Origin: Clostridium cellulovorans 743B
Lineage (GTDB): Bacteria > Bacillota > Clostridia > Clostridiales > Clostridiaceae
Assembly: GCF_000145275.1 (NCBI RefSeq)
Contig: NC_014393.1
Span: 3,844,001 to 3,908,000 of the forward strand
DNA: 64,000 nucleotides
Direction of reading: 5' to 3'
Position 1 is the stretch's first letter; every line of letters starts with the position of its first letter. The notes beneath the pieces were generated by a model that was not told the DNA's origin, ran no database searches, and worked only from the letters and a program-made list of their open reading frames with translations. Positions 9,285-19,028 of the stretch are shown piece after piece. A program made the position numbers and the translations under genes.

Positions 9285-10394
9285 CTAATAGTTAGCTGAA
9301 TTTTTTTCACTGTTTTCTAAATATTCATAAAGTATTTTTGATATTTTTTCTGAAACTCCATCTCCCCCAAATTGGTCTAACTCATATATCAATTTAGGAT
9401 TTTCCATATAATAATCAATGTAATGCTTCATTTTTGTAATGTTATTTCCTATAATCACTGCACAGTTATTTTTTAATGTTTCCTTTACCTCTGTAGATGT
9501 CCTAAGGATAATGCATGGCTTCTTTAAAAAATATGACTCCCTTTGAATTCCATTTGAATCTGTAACCACAACTTGTGAATTTTCAATTAGCTTCACTATA
9601 TCTTCATGATTAACAGCATCAATTAGAAGTATTTTTTCATTATCAAAATACTCCTTAAGCTCTTTATCTTCTAAAAAAATTGATTTTACTTTAGGATGCA
9701 TTGGAAATATGACTTTATAATTCATTTCATTTAAGCTTTCCATTACTTCTCTTATATAATTTTTGTTTGAAGTATTTTCCTTTCTATGCATTGTCAATAA
9801 TATATATCCGCTATAGAATCCTACTGTATTTACAACATCCTTTTTATAAGTATTGGTTTTGTTAGTTTTATTTATTGCTTCAAGTAAAAGATCTCCTACA
9901 AAAAATATATTGTTATTTATATTCTCTCTTTTAAGATTTTCAATGCATCCTTTTGTTGTTGTGAAGTATATATCAGAAATTCTATCTATTAACGTTCTGT
10001 TTGCCTCTTCAACCATGTTTTCATCATAATTTCTCACTCCTGCTTCTATATGTGCAACTTTAACATTAGATATTTTTCCCGCTAAAGCAGCTGCTAATGG
10101 TGTATTAGAATCACCTATAACTAAAATACATTTAGGCCATTCTTTATTTATTAGCTTACATATTTCTATACTCATGCCGAAAAATTTTTCATTTTCCATT
10201 ACATTGTCTTGAACTAGCATATAATCTGGATTTCGTATTCCCAAATCCTCAAAGAAGGTCGTTGACATATTATAGTCATAATGTTGACATGTATGAATTA
10301 ATACAACATTAAAATTTTTCTCTAGTTCCTTCAACAATGAAGAAATCTTAACAAAATGTGGTCTAACCCCTACTATTAAAAATATCTTATTCAT
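9285..10394 (-). CDS. UDP-N-acetylglucosamine 2-epimerase (WecB/WbpI type)
   Basis: Start at 10394 (MNKIFLIVGVRPHFVK), with AAAGGAGG just upstream; the longer frame overlaps the preceding gene and lacks a site. The 369 aa match the non-hydrolysing epimerase length. Visible blocks are VGDSNTPLAAALAG, HIEAGVRN, EEANRTLIDRISD, MHRKEN and VVTDSNGIQRES. Family knowledge: it interconverts UDP-GlcNAc and UDP-ManNAc, or the 2,3-diacetamido uronic acid forms in the WbpI branch. It starts 25 bp after the oxidoreductase-radical SAM gene, so the sugar genes are co-transcribed. Confidence 0.9.
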   Translation of the reverse strand: MNKIFLIVGVRPHFVKISSLLKELEKNFNVVLIHTCQHYDYNMSTTFFEDLGIRNPDYMLVQDNVMENEKFFGMSIEICKLINKEWPKCILVIGDSNTPLAAALAGKISNVKVAHIEAGVRNYDENMVEEANRTLIDRISDIYFTTTKGCIENLKRENINNNIFFVGDLLLEAINKTNKTNTYKKDVVNTVGFYSGYILLTMHRKENTSNKNYIREVMESLNEMNYKVIFPMHPKVKSIFLEDKELKEYFDNEKILLIDAVNHEDIVKLIENSQVVVTDSNGIQRESYFLKKPCIILRTSTEVKETLKNNCAVIIGNNITKMKHYIDYYMENPKLIYELDQFGGDGVSEKISKILYEYLENSEKNSANY

Positions 10395-10418
10395 ATATCC
10401 TCCTTTACTGAGAAGCAA

Positions 10419-12791
10419 CTATATATTATAGGGTATATCATATAAACTTATTCCATCTTCATAATCCTTACTTCTCCTCTGTAATTCTAAGCTTAACATT
10501 AGTTCAAAAGGATTTAATAATTTATAACTTTTAGGTTTTAATTTACTCATATCCCTATTGAATATGTCCTCAAATTTTTCATATTGTCCTATTCTTCCAA
10601 GACTTGTACTAAAGTCAAATAAATCTCTTTTCTCTCCCTTTGGAAATGCATCATCATGAAATGGTACAATAAAACCTGCTGGATCTATAAATACTTTGTA
10701 ATATATTAACTCTTTCGCTACATAATCTCCATATGGCTTATTTGAAAATATATTATTTTTAAATAAAGAGCCTCCTACAAATACTTTAAAAGTGGTATCA
10801 GCAGTTAATTCATTAATTAATTCCACTTGTTGCTTTACTAATATAGACAATTTTTCGCTAGCTCCGGTACTAAAATCACAGCTAAAATCAATAAAGTTAA
10901 TGCCCATTTCCAAAGCTTGTTTTGCTAATATGGCCATATTTCTTACATTGTCCTCAGTTATTACTGATTTAATCCCTATAAGAACTTCTGAGTTTAAATT
11001 TTTCTTTTCTTTTACTAACTCTTCAATATTATTTTTCAATATTGAAAAGTCTGATTTCCTTCTTGCATAATTAAAGGCATACTCATCAGAATTTATCGCA
11101 TTTAAGCTTATTCTTATTTCCTTAAGATTAAATAAGGCTTCTTTATTTTTTAATGTGTTAATTAAAAATCCATTTGTAAATAATTTTACAGGTATATTAT
11201 ATTTTTTTGCTTTTGCTATTATATATTCAACTCGCTTATAATCTGTTAGAGGCTCTAAACCACCTGATATTTTTATAGTTGAATGTCTACCATCATTCTT
11301 CATTTTATATAAATAATCAAATACCATATCAATTTCTTTAAAAGTTATTAAATCTGAGGAAGTATACGCATATTTATTAGACTTACGCTCATTATCATTT
11401 TGCCAAATTACAGATTGACAAAAATAACACTTATAGGGACAATTAATTCCAATAAAAAATGTAACTTCTGCACTTTCATTTTTTAGTAATCTTAATCCAT
11501 TGTAATAATCATAATTATCACTATTAATTATTCTTTGTTGGCTAACCTTGCTTTTCCTTATTACCTTATATATATCTTTAACTTCTTCTAGTGCTATTCC
11601 TAATTTGCTCCCCATCTCCCTTGCTGAAATATAGGGTTTCTCTGATAATATTTCTATAGCATTTGAAACATTTTTCAAAATGCTTTCATAGTTCCATAGC
11701 AACTTTCTATCTCTTATCGACCTTAAATTACTTATGTCAGACTCTTCAGATATAATATTAAGTACCTCTTCTTTGAATGCATTACTTTCTTCATTATTTT
11801 TCCTAGCTCTCTCTAAAATCTTTTCATGTAATTTCAAATTAATTTCATTAGTTATACTAACTATTTGCTCATTTTCTAAATATTCATTCTCTTCATAATT
11901 TGATTTGATGAAATGTATAATTTCACATTCTAAACTACTAGGTGAAAGATCTATTTTATCTTTGTAATTTTCCAAATCGACATTTTCATAACTTTTACTA
12001 TCAATATAACTAAAATTTACATTCTGATTATCAAAATCTAAATATAATTGTTTATCACTACCCATGATTTTTATTTCTCTAATATTAGAATTTTTCATAT
12101 AACTAGATGATGCATTTAACCTTACTTTTATATCTCCGTATTTAAAACTTAATTTAATATAGTTTTCATCTATTATTTCTAATGAAACATCTGAAAATTC
12201 ACTATATCCAAATAACTTTTGTATAATACTTAATTGATGGGAAACTATATTCTCTACTACAGTCAATTCAGTAGAACTTTTTGTATTTTTTATTTTATTA
12301 ATCATATTGATATGAACATCATTTATATGTCCTAGTTCTTGGTTTTGTATCAACTGATTAATAAATTCAAATCTCTTATCATATTTATATTGGAAGCCTA
12401 CTTGCAAACATAGTTTTTTACTTGAAGCAATAGAATTTAATTCAATAGCTTGTTCTATTGTTATAACAAATGGTTTTTCCACAAAAACATGTTTCTTTTT
12501 ATTTAAAACAGTTTTAACCAATTCATAGTGCGTATAAAATCCAGTTATAATCATAACATGAGTCACTTTTTCATTGTCCAGTACACTCATTAACTGATCT
12601 TTCTTATATATGAGTTTATTTTCACCTTTATATTTATCCAAGATACTTTCATAATTGCTACCTGCTATTATATGTATCCTTCCTATTAAACCTGACTCTA
12701 GTAACTTTTCTAAGTGTTGAATAATAACATTTCCCCACTTACCCCCACCAACTACAGCTATCTCTAAATTATTATTTCTATTAGCATTCAC
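10419..12791 (-). CDS. Gfo/Idh/MocA oxidoreductase fused to a radical SAM domain
   Basis: A 790-aa two-domain protein. Residues 1-330 are a Gfo/Idh/MocA oxidoreductase with the Rossmann motif VVGGGKWGN (13-21) and VFVEKPF (102-108). Residues ~360-425 look like a helical linker. The radical SAM part has GINCPYKCYFCQS (cluster cysteines 451, 455, 458; CX3CX2C) and SGGLEPL (509-515), the GGE-like SAM-contact motif. Family knowledge: WbpB-type Gfo/Idh/MocA enzymes oxidise C3 of UDP-GlcNAc uronic acid. Its neighbours are the UDP-sugar 6-dehydrogenase and 2-epimerase, so a UDP-sugar is the likely substrate of the first domain. The radical step is unknown. The fusion is unbroken and has no stop or frameshift between domains. 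Confidence 0.88.
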   Translation of the reverse strand: MNANRNNNLEIAVVGGGKWGNVIIQHLEKLLESGLIGRIHIIAGSNYESILDKYKGENKLIYKKDQLMSVLDNEKVTHVMIITGFYTHYELVKTVLNKKKHVFVEKPFVITIEQAIELNSIASSKKLCLQVGFQYKYDKRFEFINQLIQNQELGHINDVHINMINKIKNTKSSTELTVVENIVSHQLSIIQKLFGYSEFSDVSLEIIDENYIKLSFKYGDIKVRLNASSSYMKNSNIREIKIMGSDKQLYLDFDNQNVNFSYIDSKSYENVDLENYKDKIDLSPSSLECEIIHFIKSNYEENEYLENEQIVSITNEINLKLHEKILERARKNNEESNAFKEEVLNIISEESDISNLRSIRDRKLLWNYESILKNVSNAIEILSEKPYISAREMGSKLGIALEEVKDIYKVIRKSKVSQQRIINSDNYDYYNGLRLLKNESAEVTFFIGINCPYKCYFCQSVIWQNDNERKSNKYAYTSSDLITFKEIDMVFDYLYKMKNDGRHSTIKISGGLEPLTDYKRVEYIIAKAKKYNIPVKLFTNGFLINTLKNKEALFNLKEIRISLNAINSDEYAFNYARRKSDFSILKNNIEELVKEKKNLNSEVLIGIKSVITEDNVRNMAILAKQALEMGINFIDFSCDFSTGASEKLSILVKQQVELINELTADTTFKVFVGGSLFKNNIFSNKPYGDYVAKELIYYKVFIDPAGFIVPFHDDAFPKGEKRDLFDFSTSLGRIGQYEKFEDIFNRDMSKLKPKSYKLLNPFELMLSLELQRRSKDYEDGISLYDIPYNI

Positions 12792-12819
12792 TCAATCTCA
12801 CTTCCCAACACAATTCACT

Positions 12820-14187
12820 TTATATTTGGCGTTCAAAGTAAACATCCTTATCTTTACAAACTATATCTTTATAAACCAGTCGATCTTCATTTTCAAACTT
12901 ACTAAGGGCATATCTTGTATCAATAATTTTTTCCTTATACTTATTTAACAATTCATAGTTAAAATAATCATGATCTGTATGAATAATTATTAAGCCGCTC
13001 TTTTCTAATAGCTCTTCATTAAAATCAACTGATAACATTTCACAACTTTTGCCATCTGCTTTAATTAAAATTTTATTACAAAATGCATCAGAAAATCTAA
13101 CTTCATATCCATTGTTAATCAACATTTCTATAAGCTCTATCGCTGATGATTCACGTAAATCATTGATATTTTTCTTATAAGCTACTCCTAATACAGTTAT
13201 AATTGAATTTTTAACCCCTTTCATTCTCATCATCGCTTTATTGAAAACGTTTTTAGGTCTATTAGCATTAATTTCAAAAGCTGCATCTATTAATAATGTT
13301 TCAAAGTTTTTTTCATTAGCATACCATTTGTAATAGAAAGGATCTATAGGAATGCAATGCCCGCCAACCCCCGGTCCTGGATAAAACTTTTCAAATCCAA
13401 AGGGTTTTGTACTTGCAGCTTCAATAACTTCATAAATATCTATATCCATTTCACTACAAAATGTTTCTATCTCGTTGACTAGTGCGATATTAATGTATCT
13501 ATATGTGTTTTCTAGTAATTTAGCCATTTCTGCAACTTCAGGTTTAGAAACTGGAACAACTTTATCAATTACACATCCATATAATGCTGTAGCAATTTGT
13601 TTACATCTTTCAGTTTTACCTCCTACTATTTTAGGTGTGCTACTAAACTTAAACTTTTCAACCCCAGGATTTATTCTCTCTGGAGAAAAAGCAACAAATA
13701 CATCATCACCTACTTTAAGTCCTAATTTTTCTAAGTAAGGAACAACAACCTCTGATGTTGTAAATGGATATGTTGTACTTTCTAAAACAACTAATGTTCC
13801 ACGCCTTATATTTTCTCCTATTGATTTTAAGCTATTGTTCAAAAAAGTTAAATCTGGAGTAAGCTTATCTTCTTTTAATGGAGTTGGTACACAAATTATC
13901 AAAACATCGCATTGAGAAATTTTGTCAAATTTATTTGTAGGATAAAATCTATTAAACTCATTGATCTTTTCAATGTCTTTATCTGTGAAATCAGTAATAT
14001 AACTTTCATTTTGAATCAATTTTTTTATCTTTTCATCATCAATATCGAAACCTATTGTTTGAAATCCACTCTTTACAAAACTCTCTACTATTGGTAATCC
14101 GACATATCCAAGCCCTATAACACCTATAATAGACTTCTTACTAATTATTTCTTGGTTAAGTTTTTCATAAAATTCTTCCATGTACAT
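12820..14187 (-). CDS. UDP-N-acetyl-hexosamine 6-dehydrogenase (WbpA/WecC type)
   Basis: 455 aa. The NAD-binding motif GVIGLGYVGLPI is near residue 22. The family blocks FSPERINPG and PGVGGHCIPIDPFY (catalytic Cys in GGHC) are both present. Family knowledge: four-electron NAD-dependent oxidation of UDP-GlcNAc or UDP-ManNAc at C6 to the uronic acid. It is the first gene of the operon and has a AAGGAG site 5 nt from ATG 14187 and a good promoter at 14227-14254. With the epimerase and the Gfo/Idh domain it gives the start of a UDP-amino-sugar acid pathway. The WbpE and WbpD steps are not in the window. Confidence 0.92.
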   Translation of the reverse strand: MYMEEFYEKLNQEIISKKSIIGVIGLGYVGLPIVESFVKSGFQTIGFDIDDEKIKKLIQNESYITDFTDKDIEKINEFNRFYPTNKFDKISQCDVLIICVPTPLKEDKLTPDLTFLNNSLKSIGENIRRGTLVVLESTTYPFTTSEVVVPYLEKLGLKVGDDVFVAFSPERINPGVEKFKFSSTPKIVGGKTERCKQIATALYGCVIDKVVPVSKPEVAEMAKLLENTYRYINIALVNEIETFCSEMDIDIYEVIEAASTKPFGFEKFYPGPGVGGHCIPIDPFYYKWYANEKNFETLLIDAAFEINANRPKNVFNKAMMRMKGVKNSIITVLGVAYKKNINDLRESSAIELIEMLINNGYEVRFSDAFCNKILIKADGKSCEMLSVDFNEELLEKSGLIIIHTDHDYFNYELLNKYKEKIIDTRYALSKFENEDRLVYKDIVCKDKDVYFERQI

Positions 14188-14226
14188 TTTTCTCCTTTTT
14201 AAGATGAAAACACATTTTATACTTTA

Positions 14227-14254
14227 ATTTTACAATTTATTTGCTTTTTGTCAA
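14227..14254 (-). promoter_or_regulatory. Sigma-A-type promoter of the sugar/peptidase-like operon
   Basis: On the minus strand TTGACA (14249-14254), a 16-bp spacer and TAAAAT (14227-14232) lie about 40 bp upstream of the UDP-sugar dehydrogenase start. Confidence 0.7.
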
Positions 14255-14417
14255 TGTTTCTTCTTTATGTATTATATGTTTTACAACTTACAAACTATGA
14301 TACTCCTCAGCACCTTCAAAACAATAGCAATATCATATAATCATCTACACATATTTGCAGTAAATCTACATCTCTATTTATAAGCCTTGAAACTAATATA
14401 GATAATGATATATATAT

Positions 14418-14595
14418 TAATAACTATCTCCTATAATTTCTGTAAATCTATAAGGTTCACTTTGCCACTTAACAGCTCCTTGGTTATATCAAACAACTTC
14501 AGCAGTTCCAGCTTTAAAATGAACACCAAAGAAGTCTTGTCCACCACTTTCTAAATAAGCTAAATAGTTGTGGCTTATAAGTTGGTGAATTTCAT
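14418..14595 (-). pseudogene. Fragment of an unrecognised protein
   Basis: A minus-strand frame that contains GGQDFFGVHFKAGTAEVV, then an in-frame TGA in place of a likely Trp, then YNQGAVKWQSEPYRFTEII and a TAA at 14418-14420. The coherent amino-acid sequence across the stop suggests the recent 3' end of a decayed gene. The upstream part is lost at repeat copy A. I do not recognise the family. Confidence 0.5.
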
Positions 14596-14669
14596 AGATT
14601 TTATTTATCTACAAATTAAAAGCTAGATTAAAGATTATCTCAAGCACAACCGCCTAACTTCTTTTTCAT

Positions 14670-14915
14670 CTATTTATAAAAATACTCCGGATACCCTTCC
14701 CTATACTTCCCTCTAGTCTGAACACCACCAATACCTTCAAAACCAGTTATTGTACTAGCAAGCAATGTCTTAATATCAACCACCTTATCAATACTTGCAT
14801 AAGCGATCTTTTCACAGATAAATACAGGGTCGAGGCAATGAATTAAGACTCGTTTAGGTGTACTAGCTAGATTTGTGCCTGCTCACATCACCAAATTATT
14901 GTAATTAGGGGAATA
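14670..14915 (-). pseudogene. yabG: yabG 3'-end remnant (copy A)
   Basis: Matches the last ~75 codons of the intact yabG, from the stop (14670-14672) upstream. An internal deletion removes the segment with the presumed active-site motif AGACQSYYEA. Not functional. Confidence 0.85.
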
Positions 14916-15344
14916 TTTTCAAATTCCACTTTAAATCTTTATCAAGAACTTTATAAGAATCTACCTGAAAAAACTATAGCTGAGAAAATAGTTAAGATTA
15001 GAAAAACTCATAACTTAGAACGTCATGAGTTAGCTGATATGCTTGGCTTACATTTTGATACTACTATTAGATGGGAACAAGATGTGTTTCCTAAACCTGA
15101 GAATGTTAAGCTTTTATGTGAGATGTTTTCTATTCCTATTAGATATTTTGATGAATATTATTCTATATATTATAGTAGATATCGGGATAAGATCAAGGAA
15201 TGGGACAATAGAAATAAGTATTCTTATTCTATGGCTGCTGGTATTTTAGCGGTGTCTCATTCTGGATTTGCTCGGTTGATTAGTGGTAGGATTAGGCTTT
15301 ATTATGATATGTATTTGAAGTTAAAGACTTTTTCTATATTCTAA
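14913..15344 (+). pseudogene. Helix-turn-helix protein, C-terminal part (copy A)
   Basis: The frame is open from inside the yabG remnant to the TAA at 15342-15344, without a good ATG and ribosome site at its 5' end. The visible protein has an XRE-like helix-turn-helix (AEKIVKIRKTHNLERHELAD, then TTIRWEQ) followed by a second similar helical block ending LKLKTFSIF. It looks like the C-terminal part of a longer DNA-binding protein, perhaps of a mobile element. Start at ATG 15039 would lose the first recognition helix, so it is probably inactive. Confidence 0.6.
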
Positions 15345-15433
15345 AACCTAAATTTAAAAGCAGGTAATACTGCATTAGTAGCTGTTTATGCTAATCTAAA
15401 GTTGGCTTTTATATTTACGCTACAATACCATAA

Positions 15434-16714
15434 TTATTTAAGCATCGTATTCTTTTCATAAACAATCCTATTATCTATTTGAGTTACCTTAGTAAATATA
15501 GTACATAGCAAAGTCGAAAGTATAATTATTATCCCACTTATTTTAAATAAAGTAAAAGACTCATAATTTTCTACAATAATACCTGAAATCATACCAGCTA
15601 GTGGAACTGACAAACTTTCAAGCGTAGATGAAATACTAAAAACTCTTCCAAGTTGTTCTTTTGATATATTCATCTGCCACAATGTATACATTACTCTATT
15701 AATTGTCTGACTACAATACATTATGATTCCAAATATTCCTCCAACTAATAGTCCACTACTAATATAACCTAGACTCAAAATACATAACCCCATTATTGCA
15801 GAACAATATATAATTAATTTACCATTCATAATTTTCTTCATAATGATAGGTAATAAAAACCCTGCCATTATTACGGCTAGACCATCTGCCGAATAAATTA
15901 AACCTATTGTTTGAGATTGAAAATTTAAAATTTCACTTAAATGGTATATAAACATAGAAAACATTGAAACATATCCTATATTTAACATAAAGTTTAATAT
16001 AACCAGCGAAAATATAAAATCTGTTCCTAAAACAATTTTAAATCCCTCTTGTAAATCTCTTGTAAAACTCTTTATTGTATTTTTATCTTTAATCTGTATT
16101 TTTACCTCATCATTAAAATCAACAAATTTCATTAATACAAATACTAATAAAAAACTAATACCGTCAATCCATAAACTATTAATAGGAGATATCACAGAAA
16201 TTACTATCCCAGCTAAAGTTGGTCCAATAGTTTTGCTAATAAATTTTGATAATGAAATTTGAGATGAAGCTAATGGTAATCTTTCTTTTTTTACGATATT
16301 AGGTATTAATGAATTTATCGCAGTTTTATATAAAAATCCGCTAGCTGTTAGAAAAAAACCATCTATAAGAATGAAATATATGTTTATCATAGATAACTTA
16401 TGTAAAATAGGAATAACAGCAATAAGTATAGTTTGTAAAAGTGCATTATATACCAATACTTTTTTAGGATTACTTCTATCTACAACAGTTCCAGATAATA
16501 ATCCCGAAAAAATTATGGCACATTGTTGTATCGCAAATGAAGTTGCCATCCATAACGGAGAACCCGTAAGAGATAAAATATAAATCGGTATACCAAGTTG
16601 ATAAATATAATCTCCTATTCTTGATATTGAATCTCCAATTATAACAATATAAAAAGATTTGGGTAATATTAAATTATTTTTAAATGTATTAATTTTTTTA
16701 TTACTATATCTCAT
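15434..16714 (-). CDS. MFS exporter (second copy type)
   Basis: 426 aa with about twelve hydrophobic segments. The N-terminus IIGDSISRIGDYIYQLGIPI and loop GTVVDRSNPKKVL are of the MFS_3 drug/siderophore exporter group, distantly like the MFS at 4743. It starts 24 bp after the ATP-grasp gene with a GGAGGAT site, so both form an operon. Inference: a product exporter or self-resistance pump for the second half of the cluster. Confidence 0.85.
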   Translation of the reverse strand: MRYSNKKINTFKNNLILPKSFYIVIIGDSISRIGDYIYQLGIPIYILSLTGSPLWMATSFAIQQCAIIFSGLLSGTVVDRSNPKKVLVYNALLQTILIAVIPILHKLSMINIYFILIDGFFLTASGFLYKTAINSLIPNIVKKERLPLASSQISLSKFISKTIGPTLAGIVISVISPINSLWIDGISFLLVFVLMKFVDFNDEVKIQIKDKNTIKSFTRDLQEGFKIVLGTDFIFSLVILNFMLNIGYVSMFSMFIYHLSEILNFQSQTIGLIYSADGLAVIMAGFLLPIIMKKIMNGKLIIYCSAIMGLCILSLGYISSGLLVGGIFGIIMYCSQTINRVMYTLWQMNISKEQLGRVFSISSTLESLSVPLAGMISGIIVENYESFTLFKISGIIIILSTLLCTIFTKVTQIDNRIVYEKNTMLK

Positions 16715-16738
16715 TTATCCTCCACTACTTATTACAAA

Positions 16739-17944
16739 CTAATTATTTACATATGATATATTAAATTGATTTTTAATACTAGTTAACTTATTAGTTACGT
16801 CATTACTATTTTCTCCTGTTACTATAAAGTAAGCAGCAGTGTCTGTGCTGTGTTTTGCTACCAATGCTTTATTTCCTGTCTGAGCAAATATTTCATAAGA
16901 TTTAATCCATTTATTATAAAGCAAATCCCCGTATGAGATTTCATTTATTTCTCCATCTTTATAATAGAACATTATAAATCCTGCACAAATGCTATTTTTT
17001 TTATATTTAGGTAGTTTTTCTCCTAATTCCAAGCAAATTGAACACTCATAGAGGTTAAGTCCATACATAATTTCAAATTCTTCAACTAAATTTCCGCCTC
17101 CTATTCTACAAGCTATTTCACAAAAAACTATTTCATTATTTTCATTTAAAAACATCTCATGATGAGTAACTCCATCTTTCATATTTAACGATTTTATTAC
17201 ATCCTCATTAAACCGTTCTATTTTATCCAAAATACGTATATCATCTTCTACTACAAATCCGAGACTATTTTTAGATGAAAAATCTAAAGTTGAACCTAGA
17301 TATTTTGTTACATTACAAAGTTTTATATTTCCATTTTGTATAATTGTATCGCAGCAATACATAGTACCTTCAATAAACTCTTCCATTATATAAGAATATA
17401 TATTATTTCCTATATATTCAAAAACTTTTTCAAGAGATTCTTTACTCTCAATAACTTGTACACTTTGTGACCCAATTCCAAGCCTTGGTTTGAAAATTAT
17501 TTTTTTATACTTATTAAAAAAATTTAATGCTTCTTCATAGCTAGTTATAATACTAAAGTCAGGAACTTTTATACCTTTATCATTTAATTTTTCAATCATT
17601 ACATATTTATCTCTAAATGGTACTGTTTCATTATACCCCATTCCCTTTATGTGTAAGTGATCTCTAATTTTCGCAGCAATAAGTACTGTTTTTTCAGATA
17701 ATGCTATTACGTGATCAATTTTATTTTTATTGTTTATTTCACAAGAAATCTGCAATATCTTATCTTCTTCATTCATCTCACAGCAAAATATTTCTTTAAA
17801 ATCTTTTGAATTTAATTCATTTATTCTTTTTTTGTTTGAAATAATAAATATATTGTATTTTTCCTTATTAATTATAAAATCACCATCTTTTAAATATTTA
17901 TTATATGGTGTTGTATTTAATATTAAGATGTTTTTTTTAGTCAT
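16739..17944 (-). CDS. ATP-grasp ligase (amino acid/peptide ligase type)
   Basis: 401 aa with the three-part ATP-grasp layout. The nucleotide-binding Lys and glycine-rich loop are in IIFKPRLGIGSQSV (~residues 149-162), the adenine-side strand is YIMEEFIEG, and the C-terminal metal site region reads FCEIACRIGGGNL. The Asn of the usual E-x-N-x-R metal motif is Ala here. Family knowledge: such enzymes activate a carboxylate as acyl phosphate and join it to an amine. GGAGG precedes the ATG. It is transcribed with the MFS gene downstream. Inference: peptide bond formation with diaminopropionate or the sugar acid. Confidence 0.88.
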   Translation of the reverse strand: MTKKNILILNTTPYNKYLKDGDFIINKEKYNIFIISNKKRINELNSKDFKEIFCCEMNEEDKILQISCEINNKNKIDHVIALSEKTVLIAAKIRDHLHIKGMGYNETVPFRDKYVMIEKLNDKGIKVPDFSIITSYEEALNFFNKYKKIIFKPRLGIGSQSVQVIESKESLEKVFEYIGNNIYSYIMEEFIEGTMYCCDTIIQNGNIKLCNVTKYLGSTLDFSSKNSLGFVVEDDIRILDKIERFNEDVIKSLNMKDGVTHHEMFLNENNEIVFCEIACRIGGGNLVEEFEIMYGLNLYECSICLELGEKLPKYKKNSICAGFIMFYYKDGEINEISYGDLLYNKWIKSYEIFAQTGNKALVAKHSTDTAAYFIVTGENSNDVTNKLTSIKNQFNISYVNN

Positions 17945-18129
17945 TATATCCTCCGTATAAATATTTATTTTAATTGGTTGCGAAATACCTCAGCTGGTAG
18001 ATTTTGTTAACTTACTTGATCATGCCTAAATTTACTTATAAAGATCACAATATCAAATTAGGCTTTGTAAATGAAAATTTTAGTTACTTTATAAACTTGT
18101 CATAATTTTTAATAATCACCAAAACTCTT

Positions 18130-18768
18130 TAAATCTACACTTCTTTGATAAATATTTTTACAAACCTATTGAAAAGACTTTTAAATTTCCGAAGGGCAAA
18201 AATATTGTTATGATAATTTTGCTTTTTCAAAGAATGTGGACTTGAAAAAGTATTCCTTCCAATAAATCCTCCTACCCAATGTAATAGTAAAGTAGGCGAC
18301 CTTGAACATGATGTGGAAGACCTTCCGTTATGTCCATTAGATGCCTCTCCATTTAAAACTAGAGGTATTTGCAATGGCAAAAATAGAAACTTAAGATTCA
18401 AATTTACTTCCTCCAATGTCTAGGGATAAAAAAGCTAAATGCTATCATACATGTGAAAATCCTTGTACTAACAAAAAGTGGTCGTATGACTTACTTCTAT
18501 ATCGATAAAGATTTTAAACTTTATCCTAGTTTTCAAAGAAATTCTAAAGAATGAAACACTGAATACTCTGTTCAATTTCATATTGAAAGAACTCTTTCAT
18601 CATTAAAATATAACCCACGCATTGAATCACCAAGAACATTAAACACTACAACTATACGGTATCTGTATCTAACAGCCATTTCAAAACTTATAAATGCTAT
18701 ACTAGCTTATTCATTAAATAAACCAAAGTACATCAGAAGTATTATTAAACTTCTTAAAATAGCCACTT
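18130..18768 (+). pseudogene. DDE-type transposase remnant
   Basis: Plus-strand fragments in shifting frames show typical late transposase blocks: DLPLCPLDASPF, CYHTCENPCTNKK, RMTYFYIDKDFKLYP, a NSKEWNTEYSVQFHIERT-like stretch with TGA in place of the Trp codon, and a C-terminal IRYLYLTAISKLI ending at TAA 18766-18768. At least two frameshifts and one stop make it dead. It fills most of the 1.1-kb gap between the ATP-grasp gene and the second peptidase-like gene; 18769-19028 shows nothing else. Confidence 0.7.
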
Positions 18769-19028
18769 AAATATCTTATCAACAATATGTATATAAAAAT
18801 AGCGTTCACGATACTCTGCATTACCTTTCCTAAAGAATTTTCTTGTATGCACATTTTTATTCTTTTCTAAAATTTATTCATAGTTTTTTATTTTGTCATT
18901 TTACAATCCCATAAAATATTCATTTTATAGATTTTACTCTTGCCTTTTCAACAATATATGAATGAGTAAATCTTATACTTTAAAATATTAATTAAATACA
19001 TAATATTTACTCCAAAATTTTCTTCAAA

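Larger units (their letters stand above)
14618..15344. repeat. Direct repeat copy A: yabG 3' remnant + helix-turn-helix gene
   Basis: First of three direct copies (A here, B 29873-30573, C 36098-36774) of one unit: a decayed 3' end of yabG on the minus strand followed by a plus-strand helix-turn-helix frame. All copies share the same ~45-bp internal deletion in the yabG part, just after GCCTGC, relative to the intact yabG at 47626-48522. They therefore descend from one decayed ancestor and are not independent breaks. Confidence 0.85.

Noticed and set aside
18135..18416. 93-codon minus-strand frame
   Set aside because: It lies antisense within the decayed transposase; the plus-strand blocks explain the sequence.
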